A stretch of 64,000 nt of DNA from Streptomyces sp. NRRL F-5126 (GCF_000721265.1 NZ_JOFZ01000004.1:1-64000), one strand, 5' to 3'; positions 8,729 through 19,963 are shown, counted from the stretch's first letter. Numbers and translations are program-made. Notes: generated from the letters alone by a model not told the origin.

Positions 8729-10105
8729 ATGAGACGCGCGCCGACCATCCTCCACCTGGACATGGACGCGTTCTATGCCTCGGTCGAGCAGGCGTCGAAG
8801 CCGAGCCTGCGGGGCAAGCCCGTGGTCGTCGGCGGGCTCGGTCCGCGCGGGGTCGTCGCGACGGCCTCGTACGAGGCGCGCAGGTTCGGTGTCCACTCGG
8901 CGATGCCGATGGCGCAGGCCAGGCGGCTCGCCCCGCACGCGGCGTACCTCGTGCCGCGGTTCCAGTTCTACCGCGCGATAAGCGGCCAGGTGATGGAGCT
9001 GCTCGGACGGCTGTCACCGCTGGTGGAACCCCTCAGCCTGGACGAGGCGTTCGTCGACCTGGAGGCGGGCGGCACGGCCTTCGACGCGGCGGCGGCGCGG
9101 ACCACCGGGGAGCGGCTGCGCGCGGACATCAGGGCGGTGACGGGGCTGAGCGGTTCCGTGGGGCTCGCCGGCTCCAAGATGCTCGCGAAGATCGGCTCCG
9201 AGGGCGCCAAGCCGGACGGCCTGCTGCTGATCGAGCCCGGCACCGAGCGCGATCTGCTCGGGCCCATGCCCGTGCGGACCCTGCCGGGCGTGGGGCCCGC
9301 GACGGGGGACCACCTGCGGCGCGCCGGGATGACGACCGTCGCCCACCTCGCTCAGGCGGGGGAGGACGAGCTGGTGCGGCTCGTCGGCAGGGCGCACGGG
9401 CTGTCCCTGTACCGGATGGCGCTCGGTCTTGACGACCGGCCCGTCGTCTCGGACCGGGACGCGAAGTCGGTGTCCGTCGAGGACACCTTCGACGTCGACC
9501 TGCACGACAGGGTGCGGGTGCGCGCCGAGGTGGACCGGCTCGCCGACCGGTGCGTTCAGCGGCTGCGCGAGGCCGGACGCTCCGGGCGGACGGTCGTGCT
9601 GAAGGTGCGCCGCTACGATTTCTCGACCCTCACGCGCTCGGAGACGCTGCGCGGGCCCACGGACGACGGAGCGGTGGTGCGGGAGGCCGCGGGGCGGCTG
9701 CTCGACGCGGTGGACACGACGGGCGGCGTGCGGCTGCTCGGCGTGGGGGTGACGGGCCTCGCCGACTACACGCAGGAGGACCTCTTCGCCCAGTCGGGGA
9801 CGGGCGCCGTGACGGAAGCCGTCGTCCAGGACGAGCCCTCGGCGGCGCCGGAGCCGCCACCGGACGCACCGCCACCGGACACGCCGCCCCCGGACACGGC
9901 CGGGGCAGCGCCGCGCCGCTACCCGGCCGGCCACGACGTACGGCACGCGTCGTTCGGCGCCGGTTGGGTGCAGGGCAGCGGGGCGCGGCGGGTGACGGTG
10001 CGCTTCGAGCAGCCCGGTTCCGCGGTGGGGCGTGTGCGGACGTTCTGGCTTGACGACCCCGATCTGGAGTCGTCGGACCCGCTGCCGCTGATACCGGGGG
10101 ACTGA
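8729..10105 (+). CDS. dinB: DNA polymerase IV (Y-family translesion polymerase)
   Basis: A 458-residue error-prone polymerase. Catalytic motifs are LDMDAFYASVE (about 9-19) and SLDEAFVDLE (about 104-113), which supply the metal-binding acidic residues. The little-finger domain spans about 240-345 and ends at a clamp-binding motif, QEDLF (about 349-353). Beyond it lie a proline-rich linker (about 372-392) and a final 60 residues (HDVRHASFGAGWVQ) resembling the Tudor-like tail of UvrD/PcrA helicases, an extension absent from the enterobacterial enzyme. ATG at 8729 follows GAGG. Confidence 0.93.
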   Translation: MRRAPTILHLDMDAFYASVEQASKPSLRGKPVVVGGLGPRGVVATASYEARRFGVHSAMPMAQARRLAPHAAYLVPRFQFYRAISGQVMELLGRLSPLVEPLSLDEAFVDLEAGGTAFDAAAARTTGERLRADIRAVTGLSGSVGLAGSKMLAKIGSEGAKPDGLLLIEPGTERDLLGPMPVRTLPGVGPATGDHLRRAGMTTVAHLAQAGEDELVRLVGRAHGLSLYRMALGLDDRPVVSDRDAKSVSVEDTFDVDLHDRVRVRAEVDRLADRCVQRLREAGRSGRTVVLKVRRYDFSTLTRSETLRGPTDDGAVVREAAGRLLDAVDTTGGVRLLGVGVTGLADYTQEDLFAQSGTGAVTEAVVQDEPSAAPEPPPDAPPPDTPPPDTAGAAPRRYPAGHDVRHASFGAGWVQGSGARRVTVRFEQPGSAVGRVRTFWLDDPDLESSDPLPLIPGD

Positions 10106-10145
10106 TCTGCGCAAGGCGCCTGGGCCATGTAGGCCCCGCGCGCCC

Positions 10146-10544
10146 TCAGTCGTCGTGGCCCGCCACGCTGCCGAAGTCGCGTTCCGCGTCCTTGTCCGTC
10201 ATGGACGCGGGCGGCTCGGGCGGCCCGGCCGCGGGCAGCGCGAGTCCGTAGTGGTGGTAGAGCTGGAGTTCCTGCTCGGGCGAGAGATGGCGCCCCACCC
10301 CGAAGTCGGGCGCTTCCTTGATCAGCGCGCGTTCGAAGGGGATCCGCAGCGTGTCGCCTACCAGGGCGCTCGGCGCCAGCGGGACGAACGCGTCCCTGCT
10401 GAACAGCCCCGTGCGGACGGCGGCCCACTCCGGGACGCCGGTCGCGTCGTCCAGGTACACCTCGTCGACCGTGCCGATCCTGTGCCCCTCGCGGTCGAGC
10501 GCCTTGCGGCCGATCAGGCTGCGCGGATCGATGTCTGTCTCCAC
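10146..10544 (-). CDS. PRC-barrel domain protein
   Basis: A 132-residue soluble protein with an N-terminal PRC-barrel (about 8-80): LIGRKALDREGHRIGTVDEVYLDD in segments, followed by a helical tail with YHHYGL. Such proteins are common in Streptomyces and are thought to bind RNA or protein surfaces; no enzyme activity is expected. The GTG start at 10544 has GGAGG four bases upstream. It is convergent with dinB and divergent from the glycine riboswitch. Confidence 0.8.
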   Translation of the reverse strand: METDIDPRSLIGRKALDREGHRIGTVDEVYLDDATGVPEWAAVRTGLFSRDAFVPLAPSALVGDTLRIPFERALIKEAPDFGVGRHLSPEQELQLYHHYGLALPAAGPPEPPASMTDKDAERDFGSVAGHDD

Positions 10545-10682
10545 GGTCCCTCCAACAGGTCGCAACTGCTCGCAACTGCTCCTGAATACTACGAAACGGC
10601 ACTTCCGCGGGTGCGTCCACTCGGCGTCTCGCACCGTGGACCGCCGCCTTCGGCCGGAAATCCCCTTCCGGACCCCCGCTGG

Positions 10683-10688
10683 TAGGCT
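10683..10688 (+). promoter_or_regulatory. Possible -10 box for the gcvP riboswitch transcript
   Basis: TAGGCT fits the streptomycete -10 pattern TAnnnT and lies about 20 bases before the first aptamer. A convincing -35 hexamer at the right spacing is not visible. Confidence 0.45.
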
Positions 10689-10705
10689 GGCAGGCGGCCA
10701 CTGAC

Positions 10706-10915
10706 CCCGCGCGGGAGAGTCCCCCGGCAGCCCGCCGGAGGCGCCGAAGGAGCAAATCCTCCCCGGAATCTCTCAGGCACCCGTACCGCACGGACGAGGT
10801 CACTCTGGAAAGCAGGACGGACGCGACGGCATCCGCCCTCACCGACGGTGAAAACCGGACCGCTCACGTCGCGGACCGGTGAAGCTCTCAGGTCCATGAC
10901 AGAGGGGGAGGCCGT
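10706..10915 (+). ncRNA. Tandem glycine riboswitch
   Basis: Two glycine aptamers lie in the gcvP leader. The first (about 10706-10815) has GCGGGAGAGTC, then GCCGAAGGAGCAA, then AATCTCTCAGGCACCCGTACCGC and CACTCTGG. The second (about 10835-10912) has CACCGACGGTGAAA, then GGTGAAGCTCTCAGGTCCATGACAGAGGG. These are the conserved CTCTCAGG cores of the gcvT element. Glycine binding would turn on the glycine cleavage enzyme encoded downstream. Confidence 0.93.
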
Positions 10916-10917
10916 CC

Positions 10918-10941
10918 GGGTGCCACTGCCGAGTGGCACCC
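10918..10941 (+). promoter_or_regulatory. Hairpin in the riboswitch expression platform
   Basis: A perfect 10-bp stem, GGGTGCCACT / AGTGGCACCC, with the loop GCCG starts right after the second aptamer and 34 bases before the gcvP start. No T-run follows. It may gate translation or act as a GC-type terminator. Confidence 0.6.
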
Positions 10942-10975
10942 CACGCAGGTCGCGTCGACCAGGAGGCCTCCGCAC

Positions 10976-13861
<2,886 letters not shown>

Positions 13862-13893
13862 GCCGAGCGGCGGCCGCCGCCTGCGACTGACGG

Positions 13894-13940
13894 CGAGGGG
13901 CCCCGGGCCGGAGACGCGAACTCCGGGCCGGGGCCCCTCG
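13894..13940. terminator. Bidirectional terminator between gcvP and the DUF5999 gene
   Basis: Two 20-base arms, 13894-13913 and 13921-13940, pair with one mismatch around the loop ACGCGAA. It lies between two convergent genes and could stop transcription from both sides. Confidence 0.8.
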
Positions 13941-13950
13941 CCGTGCCGCG

Positions 13951-14157
13951 TCAGGCCGCCGTGACGATCCGATCGGTACGCGCGGACCTGTGCGGGCCGA
14001 TCACCTGCCCGTCCGGCAGCAGTTCACCCGTGTCCTCGAACAGCACGACGCCGTTGCACAGCAGACTCCAGCCCTGTTCGGGGTGGCTCGCCACCGGGCG
14101 GGCCGCCTCGCGGTCGGCGGAGTCGGAGGTCGGACAGGCTGGCTGGTGCTGGCACAT
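13951..14157 (-). CDS. DUF5999 family small protein
   Basis: A 68-residue protein found widely in Streptomyces. It begins MCQHQPACP and contains REAARPVASHPEQGWS and LLCNGVVLFEDTGELLPDG. Two cysteines and several histidines near the N-terminus could bind a metal. The function is unknown. ATG at 14157 matches the family's usual N-terminus; the 25 in-frame residues upstream do not look conserved. It faces gcvP across a shared terminator. Confidence 0.82.
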   Translation of the reverse strand: MCQHQPACPTSDSADREAARPVASHPEQGWSLLCNGVVLFEDTGELLPDGQVIGPHRSARTDRIVTAA

Positions 14158-14462
14158 GTGCGGGTTCTTTCGCTGCGTTGAGGTGGCTGCCGGGCGCCGC
14201 TGCTGCGACCGCCCGCCCTGCGTGGAATCCATGGCGTCCCCCGTCCTTCGTTGTCCGGACCCAGTGTTCTCCTCCGGGGAGCGATCCGGGGGTATTTCAC
14301 CGCAGTACGTTGCCGGGGAACCAGAACGGGGCGGCGGACGGGCGCGCCGTCACCCGGCGGGACGGACGGCCCAACTTACCGCTCCAGCACTATGGTTGGC
14401 GAACCGTGACCCGGGCGTGCCGGCGACCGGGTCGCGGCGGCCGCCTTGGCGGCACGCGAAAG
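14158..14462. other. Intergenic stretch with no recognised gene
   Basis: About 300 bases upstream of the DUF5999 start. Open frames here have no family features. It probably holds the DUF5999 promoter, but no convincing hexamer pair is seen. Confidence 0.5.
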
Positions 14463-14488
14463 CGCCCCGCGGCCTGGGCCGCGGGGCG
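14463..14488 (-). terminator. GC-rich hairpin terminator
   Basis: CGCCCCGCGGCC and GGCCGCGGGGCG form a perfect 12-bp arm pair around TG. It lies 23 bases beyond the stop of the leftward gene that ends at 14512. Confidence 0.65.
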
Positions 14489-14511
14489 GGCGGGTCGCGC
14501 TGTGCCGCGCG

Positions 14512-15114
14512 TCAGACGGGCGTGCCGAGCAGGTGCGGCGGTACGGGAGCGAGCCGCAGGCCGATCACGGGCAGCAGTTCCGTGGCATGGTGCGGCCGGT
14601 GCGCCGCGAATCCGGGAGGTGCGGGTGCCAGCGGCACCAGCAGGTCATCGGGGCGGACCCCGCCGGCGGCGGGGTCGGCGGCCGCGTCGCCGTGCAGCCA
14701 CAGCGTCAGCATGTACAGGCCGGGAACGGACAGCAGGCGCGGCTGGTAGGACGTCTGGAGCGCTTCCGCCTGGCGCAGGGCGCGCTCCGTCGCCGTCACG
14801 TAGGGGCCCTCGAAGAACCGGGAGAAGGCCCAGCCGTCGGCAGTGAGCACGGTGTCGGCAGCTGCCACCGGGCGGTCGCCCGCGTGGATGACGAACCGCC
14901 AGCCCGTCAGGCGGGTGCCCGGCGCGTTCCGCGCGCCGCCGAGTCCGGCCGGCGTGTCCAGCACATGCAGGGGCAGGGGGAGTTCCGGGCTCAGCGGCCC
15001 CGCGGCGGACCGCAGCGCGGGGGTGGGGGCCTCTCGTACGGCGGTGGGGGAGCCGAGGGCGGTGAGAACGCTGCGCAGGGCGGGTGCGGGTACAGGAGGA
15101 ACATGCAGCGGCAT
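14512..15114 (-). CDS. Hypothetical actinobacterial protein
   Basis: About 200 residues, soluble and rich in proline and alanine, with no motif I recognise. A central part (RLTGWRFVIHAGDRPVAAADTVL, given here in shortened form as GWRFVIHAGD) looks like a beta-rich core, followed by FFEGPYVTATERALRQAEAL and a leucine-rich strand LSVPGLYMLTLWLHGD. ATG at 15114 follows GAGAGG at about 8 bases. Third-position G/C bias and a following terminator hairpin support a real gene. Confidence 0.62.
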   Translation of the reverse strand: MPLHVPPVPAPALRSVLTALGSPTAVREAPTPALRSAAGPLSPELPLPLHVLDTPAGLGGARNAPGTRLTGWRFVIHAGDRPVAAADTVLTADGWAFSRFFEGPYVTATERALRQAEALQTSYQPRLLSVPGLYMLTLWLHGDAAADPAAGGVRPDDLLVPLAPAPPGFAAHRPHHATELLPVIGLRLAPVPPHLLGTPV

Positions 15115-15771
15115 AGTGGGTTGCCTCTCGCTCAGGAGACAGGGTGCAGCGCGGGTTGCGTACGGAGGTGCGGGACGGCTCTGTCGGCGTGCGGGCTCGG
15201 AGGATGATCCGGGTTCTGGGGCCTTGCGCCCGCTTTCCACCTCGTCCGCGAAGTTTATACGACGCGTGTTCACACAATGTTTCTTCTAGCCGTCGCCCGT
15301 ATTGCGCGCAAGCCACTATTCGGCCGGTTTCCCGAGTCTTTTGGCTGGACGTAATAAGAACGTCTTGCCGCTGGCCTGCGGCGACCTCGCTCCTGCGGAC
15401 GGCCGAAACATGTCGCAGTCTTTTTATGCCCTATTGCCGTCGTACCGGCACTCTCATGCCAGGACGTTATGCCGGAGGCACATGCGTTTTCCGGCATCCG
15501 TTTCCCGCCGCGGTACCGCATGCATGTTTATGCTAACGGACCCAACCGTATGCCGTAAGAGGGCCGATCTCCGGTGTGATCTCCGGGGGCTGCGTGCCCC
15601 GTGCATGTACGGAATGCACGTGTGTGACGAATGTGCCATGCGGCCGTACCCGCGGTCAGTCTAGCGGCCGCGAGCAGAGCGCGGTGGGCGTTAGGGATCG
15701 GTGGCGGTGGGCATTATCGAGCGAGACGCGCGCGCCGGTCGCGGGCGGACCACGCCGAGGAGGGCACGTCG
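15115..15771. other. Long, relatively AT-rich intergenic region
   Basis: A divergent gap of 657 bases between the hypothetical gene and the ligase-like gene. From about 15250 to 15640 the base composition is visibly richer in A and T than its surroundings. Frames across it code for nothing recognisable. It contains one inverted repeat, CGTGCAT (15600-15606) with ATGCACG (15614-15620). It is likely a regulatory region or an eroded insertion. Confidence 0.45.
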
Positions 15772-17304
15772 ATGGGTGAGAAGGTCGAGGCGGCCGGCTT
15801 TGACCTGGCAGGCCGCGAGCAGTACCGCAAGAGGCTGCGGCAGTGCCTCTCGGTGCTCGGCAGGCTGCTCGCCGAGAAGCGTTTCGACAGGCCGAGGAAT
15901 CTGATCGGCCTGGAGATCGAGCTCAATCTCGCGGGCTCCGACGGGCTGCCGCGGATGATGAACCACGAGGTGCTCAGCCGTATCGCGAGCCGCGATTTCC
16001 AGACCGAGCTCGGCATGTTCAACCTCGAAGTGAACATCGCACCGCACCGGCTGCACGGGCGCGTCCTCGACCAGCTTGCCGAGGAGCTGCGCGCCGGTCT
16101 TGGATATGCCCACCGCAAGGCCGAGGAGGTCGATGCGGGAATCGTGATGATCGGCATCCTGCCGACACTCGGCCACCACGACGTCGGCTCGGGGAGCCTG
16201 TCGGCGGTCGACCGCTACACCCTGCTCAACGACCAGATGCGGGACGCGCGCGGCGAGGACTTCCTCCTCGACATCGAGGGGGAGGAGCGGCTGGTCGCCA
16301 CGTCCCCCTCCATCACGCCCGAGGCGGCGTGCACGTCCGTGCAACTGCACCTCCAGGTGACGCAGGAGCGGTTCGCCGACGTGTGGAACGCGGCGCAGGC
16401 CGTGGCGGCGGTGCAGATCGCCCTCGGCGCCAATGCGCCCTTCCTGTTCGGCAAGGAGCTGTGGCACGAGTCGCGTCCTCCCCTGTTCACCCAGGCCACC
16501 GACGTGCGCCCGCCCGAGCTCCAGGTCCAGGGCGTGCGCCCGAGGACCTGGTTCGGCGAGCGCTGGATCGACTCGCCCTACGACCTGTTCGCGGAGAACC
16601 TGCGGTACTTCCTGCCGCTGCTGCCGATCATGTCCGACGAGGACCCGCAGAAGGTGCTCGACGACGGGGGAGTGCCGGCCCTCCAGGAGCTCGCGCTGCA
16701 CAACGGCACGATCTACCGCTGGAACCGTCCCGTCTACGAGGTCTCCGAGGGCGTGCCGCACCTGCGCGTGGAGAACCGCGTGCTGCCCGCGGGCCCGACG
16801 GTCACCGACGTGATCGCCAACGCCGCCTTCTACTACGGTCTTGTGCGCGCGCTCGCGGAGGACGCACGCCCGGTGTGGCGGCGCATGCCGTTCTCGGCCG
16901 CGGCGGAGAACTTCGACGAGGCCTGCCGCCACGGCATCGGCGCCGAGCTGCGCTGGCCGCGCCGCGCCAGGTCGGCGGGGCTCGCCACGCGGCCCGCCGT
17001 CGACCTCGTACGCGACGAACTGCTGCCGCTCGCCGCGGCCGGACTCGACGCCTGGAACATCGAGCCCGCCGACCGCGACCTCTACCTCGGCGTGATCGAG
17101 GAGCGGTGCAACCGGTCCATGAACGGCGCGGCGTGGCAGGTCGGGACGTTCCACCGCGCGCTCGACGCCGGTCTCGAGCGGGACGCGGCATTCGCCGCGA
17201 CCACCCGCAGGTACTGCGAGCTGATGCACCACGGCAGTCCCGTGCACACCTGGCCCGTCGGCTTCCCGGGGCCGGCGGAGACGGGTCGGCTGCCCACCGA
17301 GTAG
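15772..17304 (+). CDS. Glutamate-cysteine ligase-like ATP-dependent enzyme
   Basis: A 510-residue member of the carboxylate-amine ligase group related to GCS2. Near the N-terminus LIGLEIELNL and FNLEVNIAPH supply the acidic metal ligands seen in gamma-glutamyl ligases; VENRVLPAGPT near 375 is also conserved. Actinobacteria make mycothiol and ergothioneine rather than glutathione, so the true substrate pair is unknown; it is not obviously EgtA. GAGGAGG (15757-15763) precedes ATG 15772. It stands alone behind a long intergenic region. Confidence 0.8.
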   Translation: MGEKVEAAGFDLAGREQYRKRLRQCLSVLGRLLAEKRFDRPRNLIGLEIELNLAGSDGLPRMMNHEVLSRIASRDFQTELGMFNLEVNIAPHRLHGRVLDQLAEELRAGLGYAHRKAEEVDAGIVMIGILPTLGHHDVGSGSLSAVDRYTLLNDQMRDARGEDFLLDIEGEERLVATSPSITPEAACTSVQLHLQVTQERFADVWNAAQAVAAVQIALGANAPFLFGKELWHESRPPLFTQATDVRPPELQVQGVRPRTWFGERWIDSPYDLFAENLRYFLPLLPIMSDEDPQKVLDDGGVPALQELALHNGTIYRWNRPVYEVSEGVPHLRVENRVLPAGPTVTDVIANAAFYYGLVRALAEDARPVWRRMPFSAAAENFDEACRHGIGAELRWPRRARSAGLATRPAVDLVRDELLPLAAAGLDAWNIEPADRDLYLGVIEERCNRSMNGAAWQVGTFHRALDAGLERDAAFAATTRRYCELMHHGSPVHTWPVGFPGPAETGRLPTE

Positions 17305-17415
17305 CCCACGCCTGCCGCCGGGTCGCGGCCGTGGACGCACAGCCGCCGGGCGTAGCTTGTGCACGTCGGCACCCGCGCCGGCGTGCGGGGCGAACGCGTG
17401 ATTCCGGAGGCCGGT

Positions 17416-18219
17416 GTGCAGGTGGAGGCAGTGCCCGTGACCGATCCCAGCACCGGTGAGACGACGCTGACACGCAAGGTGCTGCGCACCGAGACCCTGA
17501 TCGTCCTCGCGCTCTCCCTCGGCGCCAGCGGGGTCTCGGCCCTCATCAGCTTCGTCGGATCCGTCACCAAGGGCGGCTCGCTCAAGCACCAGGCCGCCCA
17601 CCTCAACGCGTCGGCGGCCCCCGGACGGCCGTGGCTCGACCTCACGTGGCAGCTGTTCGACATCGCGACCGCCCTCGTGCCCGTCGTGCTCGTCGCGTAC
17701 CTGCTGATGAGGGAGGGCAGCAGCCTGCGCGCGATCGGCTTCGACCGGCGCAGGCCCTGGTCCGACCTCGGCTGGGGCGCGGCGATCGCGGCGTGCGTCG
17801 GCGGTGTCGGCATCGTCTTCTACCTGTTCGCGCAGGGTTCGGGCGCCAACCTGACGGTGGTGCCCGAGTCTCTGCCCGGCGTGTGGTGGAAGTACCCGGT
17901 GCTGGTGGTCTCCGCCGTGCAGAACGCGGTACTCGAAGAGGTCGTCGTGGTGGGCTACCTGCTGCGGCGGCTGGACAGGATGGGCTGGTCGCCGGTGGCC
18001 GCGCTCGCGGCGAGTGCCGTGCTGCGCGGCTCGTACCACCTCTACCAGGGGCTCGGCGGGTTCGTCGGCAACATGGCGATGGGCGTCGTGTTCGTGCTCC
18101 TCTACCGCAGGTGGGGGAGGGTGGGGCCGCTGGTGGTCGCCCACTCGCTGATGGACGTGGGCGCGTTCGTCGGGTACGCGCTGCTCGCGGGGCACGTCAG
18201 CTGGCTGCCCACGCTCTGA
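17416..18219 (+). CDS. CPBP family intramembrane protein (Abi/CAAX protease-like)
   Basis: About 267 residues with six to eight hydrophobic segments. The CPBP domain in the C-terminal half has paired glutamates (VLEEVVVVGYLLRR), a histidine in SYHLYQG and the HSLMD motif. The usual arginine of EExxxR is not in place (EEVVVV), and the phenylalanine of FxxxH is an arginine, so proteolytic activity is uncertain. GTG at 17416 follows GGAGG by 5 bases. The role may be membrane protease or enzyme-independent. Confidence 0.8.
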   Translation: MQVEAVPVTDPSTGETTLTRKVLRTETLIVLALSLGASGVSALISFVGSVTKGGSLKHQAAHLNASAAPGRPWLDLTWQLFDIATALVPVVLVAYLLMREGSSLRAIGFDRRRPWSDLGWGAAIAACVGGVGIVFYLFAQGSGANLTVVPESLPGVWWKYPVLVVSAVQNAVLEEVVVVGYLLRRLDRMGWSPVAALAASAVLRGSYHLYQGLGGFVGNMAMGVVFVLLYRRWGRVGPLVVAHSLMDVGAFVGYALLAGHVSWLPTL

Positions 18220-18270
18220 GTACCCGCATCCGCGCCCGGTCGCGCGCCTGCGCCGGCACCCGCCCCGCGG

Positions 18271-19104
18271 TCAGCGCGCCTGCGGCGGCGCGGCCAGCAG
18301 CTCGCCGTCGATCACGGTGACCGCCCGGCCGTTCAGCAGCGTCCGGTCGCCGCTGAGCGTCGTGCGCACGAGACCGCCGCGTGCCGATGCCTGGTACCCC
18401 GTCAGCACGTCCCTGCCGAGCCGCCCGGACCACAGCGGTGCCAGGGCGGTGTGCGAGCTGCCCGTGACCGGGTCCTCGGCGATCCCGACACCGGGGAAGA
18501 AGCCGCGCGAGACGTAGTCGTAGCCGTGTGAGGGATCCGCGGCGGCGGCCGTGACGATCACCCCGCGGTCGGAGAGCCTGACGAGCGCGTCGTGATCGGG
18601 CGCCAGTTCGCGCACCGTGCGCTCGTCGGCCAGCTCCACGAGCAGGTCCCCGATGTGGCCGGCCGTGTCGTGCGCCGACACCGGCTCCGCGCCGAGCGCC
18701 TCCGCCGTGCCCTCGGGTGCTTCGACGGGCGTCAGCGTCGACGTGGGGAAGTCCAGCGTGTACGAGCCGTCCTCGTGCGCCTGCGCCGACAGCACCCCGG
18801 GCCGCGCCGCGAACCGTACGGGGCCGGCGGCGCGGCCCGTCGTGCGCAGGACGTGTGCCGTGGCCAGGGTGGCGTGGCCGCACAGCGAGACCTCGGTGGC
18901 CGGGGTGAACCAGCGCAGCGCCCAGTCGGCGGGCCCGCCGGGAGGCAGTGGATGCGCGAAGGCGGTCTCCGACAGGTTCACCTCGGCGGCGACGTCGCGC
19001 AGCCACGGATCCGGGGGGAAGCGGTCGTGGCCGAGCAGGACCACGCCCGCCGGGTTGCCGCTGAAGGGACGGTCGGTGAAGGCGTCGACGATTCGGATGC
19101 GCAT
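18271..19104 (-). CDS. PhzF family isomerase or epimerase
   Basis: A 277-residue two-lobed protein of the diaminopimelate-epimerase fold. The catalytic glutamate lies in NLSETAF (about 44-50). CGHATLATAHVL and the C-terminal GIAEDPVTGSSHTAL are the family's two glycine-rich loops. PhzF itself isomerises dihydrohydroxyanthranilate in phenazine synthesis, but this broad family is common outside phenazine clusters. It is 9 kb from the PhzE/PhzD operon and more likely a housekeeping member of unknown substrate. Confidence 0.87.
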   Translation of the reverse strand: MRIRIVDAFTDRPFSGNPAGVVLLGHDRFPPDPWLRDVAAEVNLSETAFAHPLPPGGPADWALRWFTPATEVSLCGHATLATAHVLRTTGRAAGPVRFAARPGVLSAQAHEDGSYTLDFPTSTLTPVEAPEGTAEALGAEPVSAHDTAGHIGDLLVELADERTVRELAPDHDALVRLSDRGVIVTAAAADPSHGYDYVSRGFFPGVGIAEDPVTGSSHTALAPLWSGRLGRDVLTGYQASARGGLVRTTLSGDRTLLNGRAVTVIDGELLAAPPQAR

Positions 19105-19169
19105 GGACCGACCGTAGGCGGCGCGCCCTGGGCACCGCCATGGCCGGAGGGTTGTCGTCCTCGTGTTTC

Positions 19170-19185
19170 CGATATATCGTTGACG
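19170..19185 (+). promoter_or_regulatory. Palindrome and -35-like box upstream of the PadR gene
   Basis: CGATATATCG (19170-19179) is a perfect palindrome with the ATAT core typical of PadR operators. It is directly followed by TTGACG (19180-19185), which could be a -35 hexamer. The PadR start is 56 bases downstream. No clear -10 box at 17-18 bases is seen. Confidence 0.5.
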
Positions 19186-19241
19186 CATCGCGACCGATCA
19201 AAGATCGTACGTCTAGATCTTGTGTCAGAAGGAGAACCACC

Positions 19242-19874
19242 ATGTACGGAGCACAGCACCACGGACACGGACGTGGACACGAGCACGGCCCCGGCTTCGG
19301 GCCGGGACCCTGGGGTGCGGGCCCGCACGGGCGCGGGGGCATCGAGGGACTGCGCGCGGCCTTCGGCCAGTTCGGGCCTCCCTTCGGAGGACCGTTCGGC
19401 GGGGGCGGGCGGGGCGGCGGACGGGGGAGGGCGCGCCGCGGTGACGTACGCGCGTCGATCCTCGCGCTGCTCAAACAGCGCCCGATGCACGGCTACGAGA
19501 TGATCCAGGAGATCGGCGAGCGCAGCGGCGGGGCCTGGCGGCCCAGTCCAGGATCGGTCTACCCGACCCTCCAGATGCTGGAGGACGAGGGCCTCATCGA
19601 GAGCCGCAGCGAGGGCGGCAAGAACCTGTTCACGCTGACCGAAACGGGCCGCACGGAGGCCGAAGGGGTCCCCGAGGCACCGTGGGAGGACGCGGGCCGC
19701 GGCATCGACTGGGAGACCATGAACGAGATCCGCCAGGCCGGCTTCGGCCTGATGGAGGCGTTCGGCCAGGTCTGGAAGACCGGCAGCACCGAGCAGCGGC
19801 AGAAGGCACTCGCCGTCATCAACGAGACGCGCAAGAAGCTCTACCTGATCCTCGCCGACGGCGACGAGGACTGA
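19242..19874 (+). CDS. PadR family transcriptional regulator
   Basis: A 210-residue regulator. Residues 1-68 are an unusual Gly/His/Pro/Arg-rich leader (HHGHGRGHEHGPG). The PadR winged helix follows (about 68-145), with ILALLKQRPMHGYEMIQEI and SPGSVYPTLQMLEDEGLI. A C-terminal helical dimerisation region ends at 210. The histidine-rich leader could bind metal, though this is only suggestive. GAAGGAG lies 6 bases before ATG 19242. A palindrome upstream suggests autorepression. Confidence 0.9.
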   Translation: MYGAQHHGHGRGHEHGPGFGPGPWGAGPHGRGGIEGLRAAFGQFGPPFGGPFGGGGRGGGRGRARRGDVRASILALLKQRPMHGYEMIQEIGERSGGAWRPSPGSVYPTLQMLEDEGLIESRSEGGKNLFTLTETGRTEAEGVPEAPWEDAGRGIDWETMNEIRQAGFGLMEAFGQVWKTGSTEQRQKALAVINETRKKLYLILADGDED

Positions 19875-19931
19875 CCCTCCTCGGCGCACCGCCGGCGGCG
19901 ACGGGGGGAGCGACGGGGGAGCAACGGGGGA

Positions 19932-19963
19932 AAGGGCCCCGCGGCCTTGGCCGCGGGGCCCTT
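19932..19963 (+). terminator. Strong hairpin terminator after the PadR gene
   Basis: AAGGGCCCCGCGGCC and GGCCGCGGGGCCCTT pair perfectly over 15 bases with TT between them. The final CTT gives only a short pyrimidine run, typical of GC-rich streptomycete terminators. Confidence 0.75.

Noticed and set aside
15302..15664. Cysteine-containing 120-codon frame in the AT-rich gap
   Set aside because: It has no ribosome site, no third-position bias and no recognisable features.
18271..19104. PhzF-like gene as part of a phenazine cluster with PhzE and PhzD
   Set aside because: It is over 9 kb away from the operon, with many unrelated genes between, and no PhzA/B or PhzG homologue exists in the window. 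PhzF-family proteins are common outside phenazine pathways.
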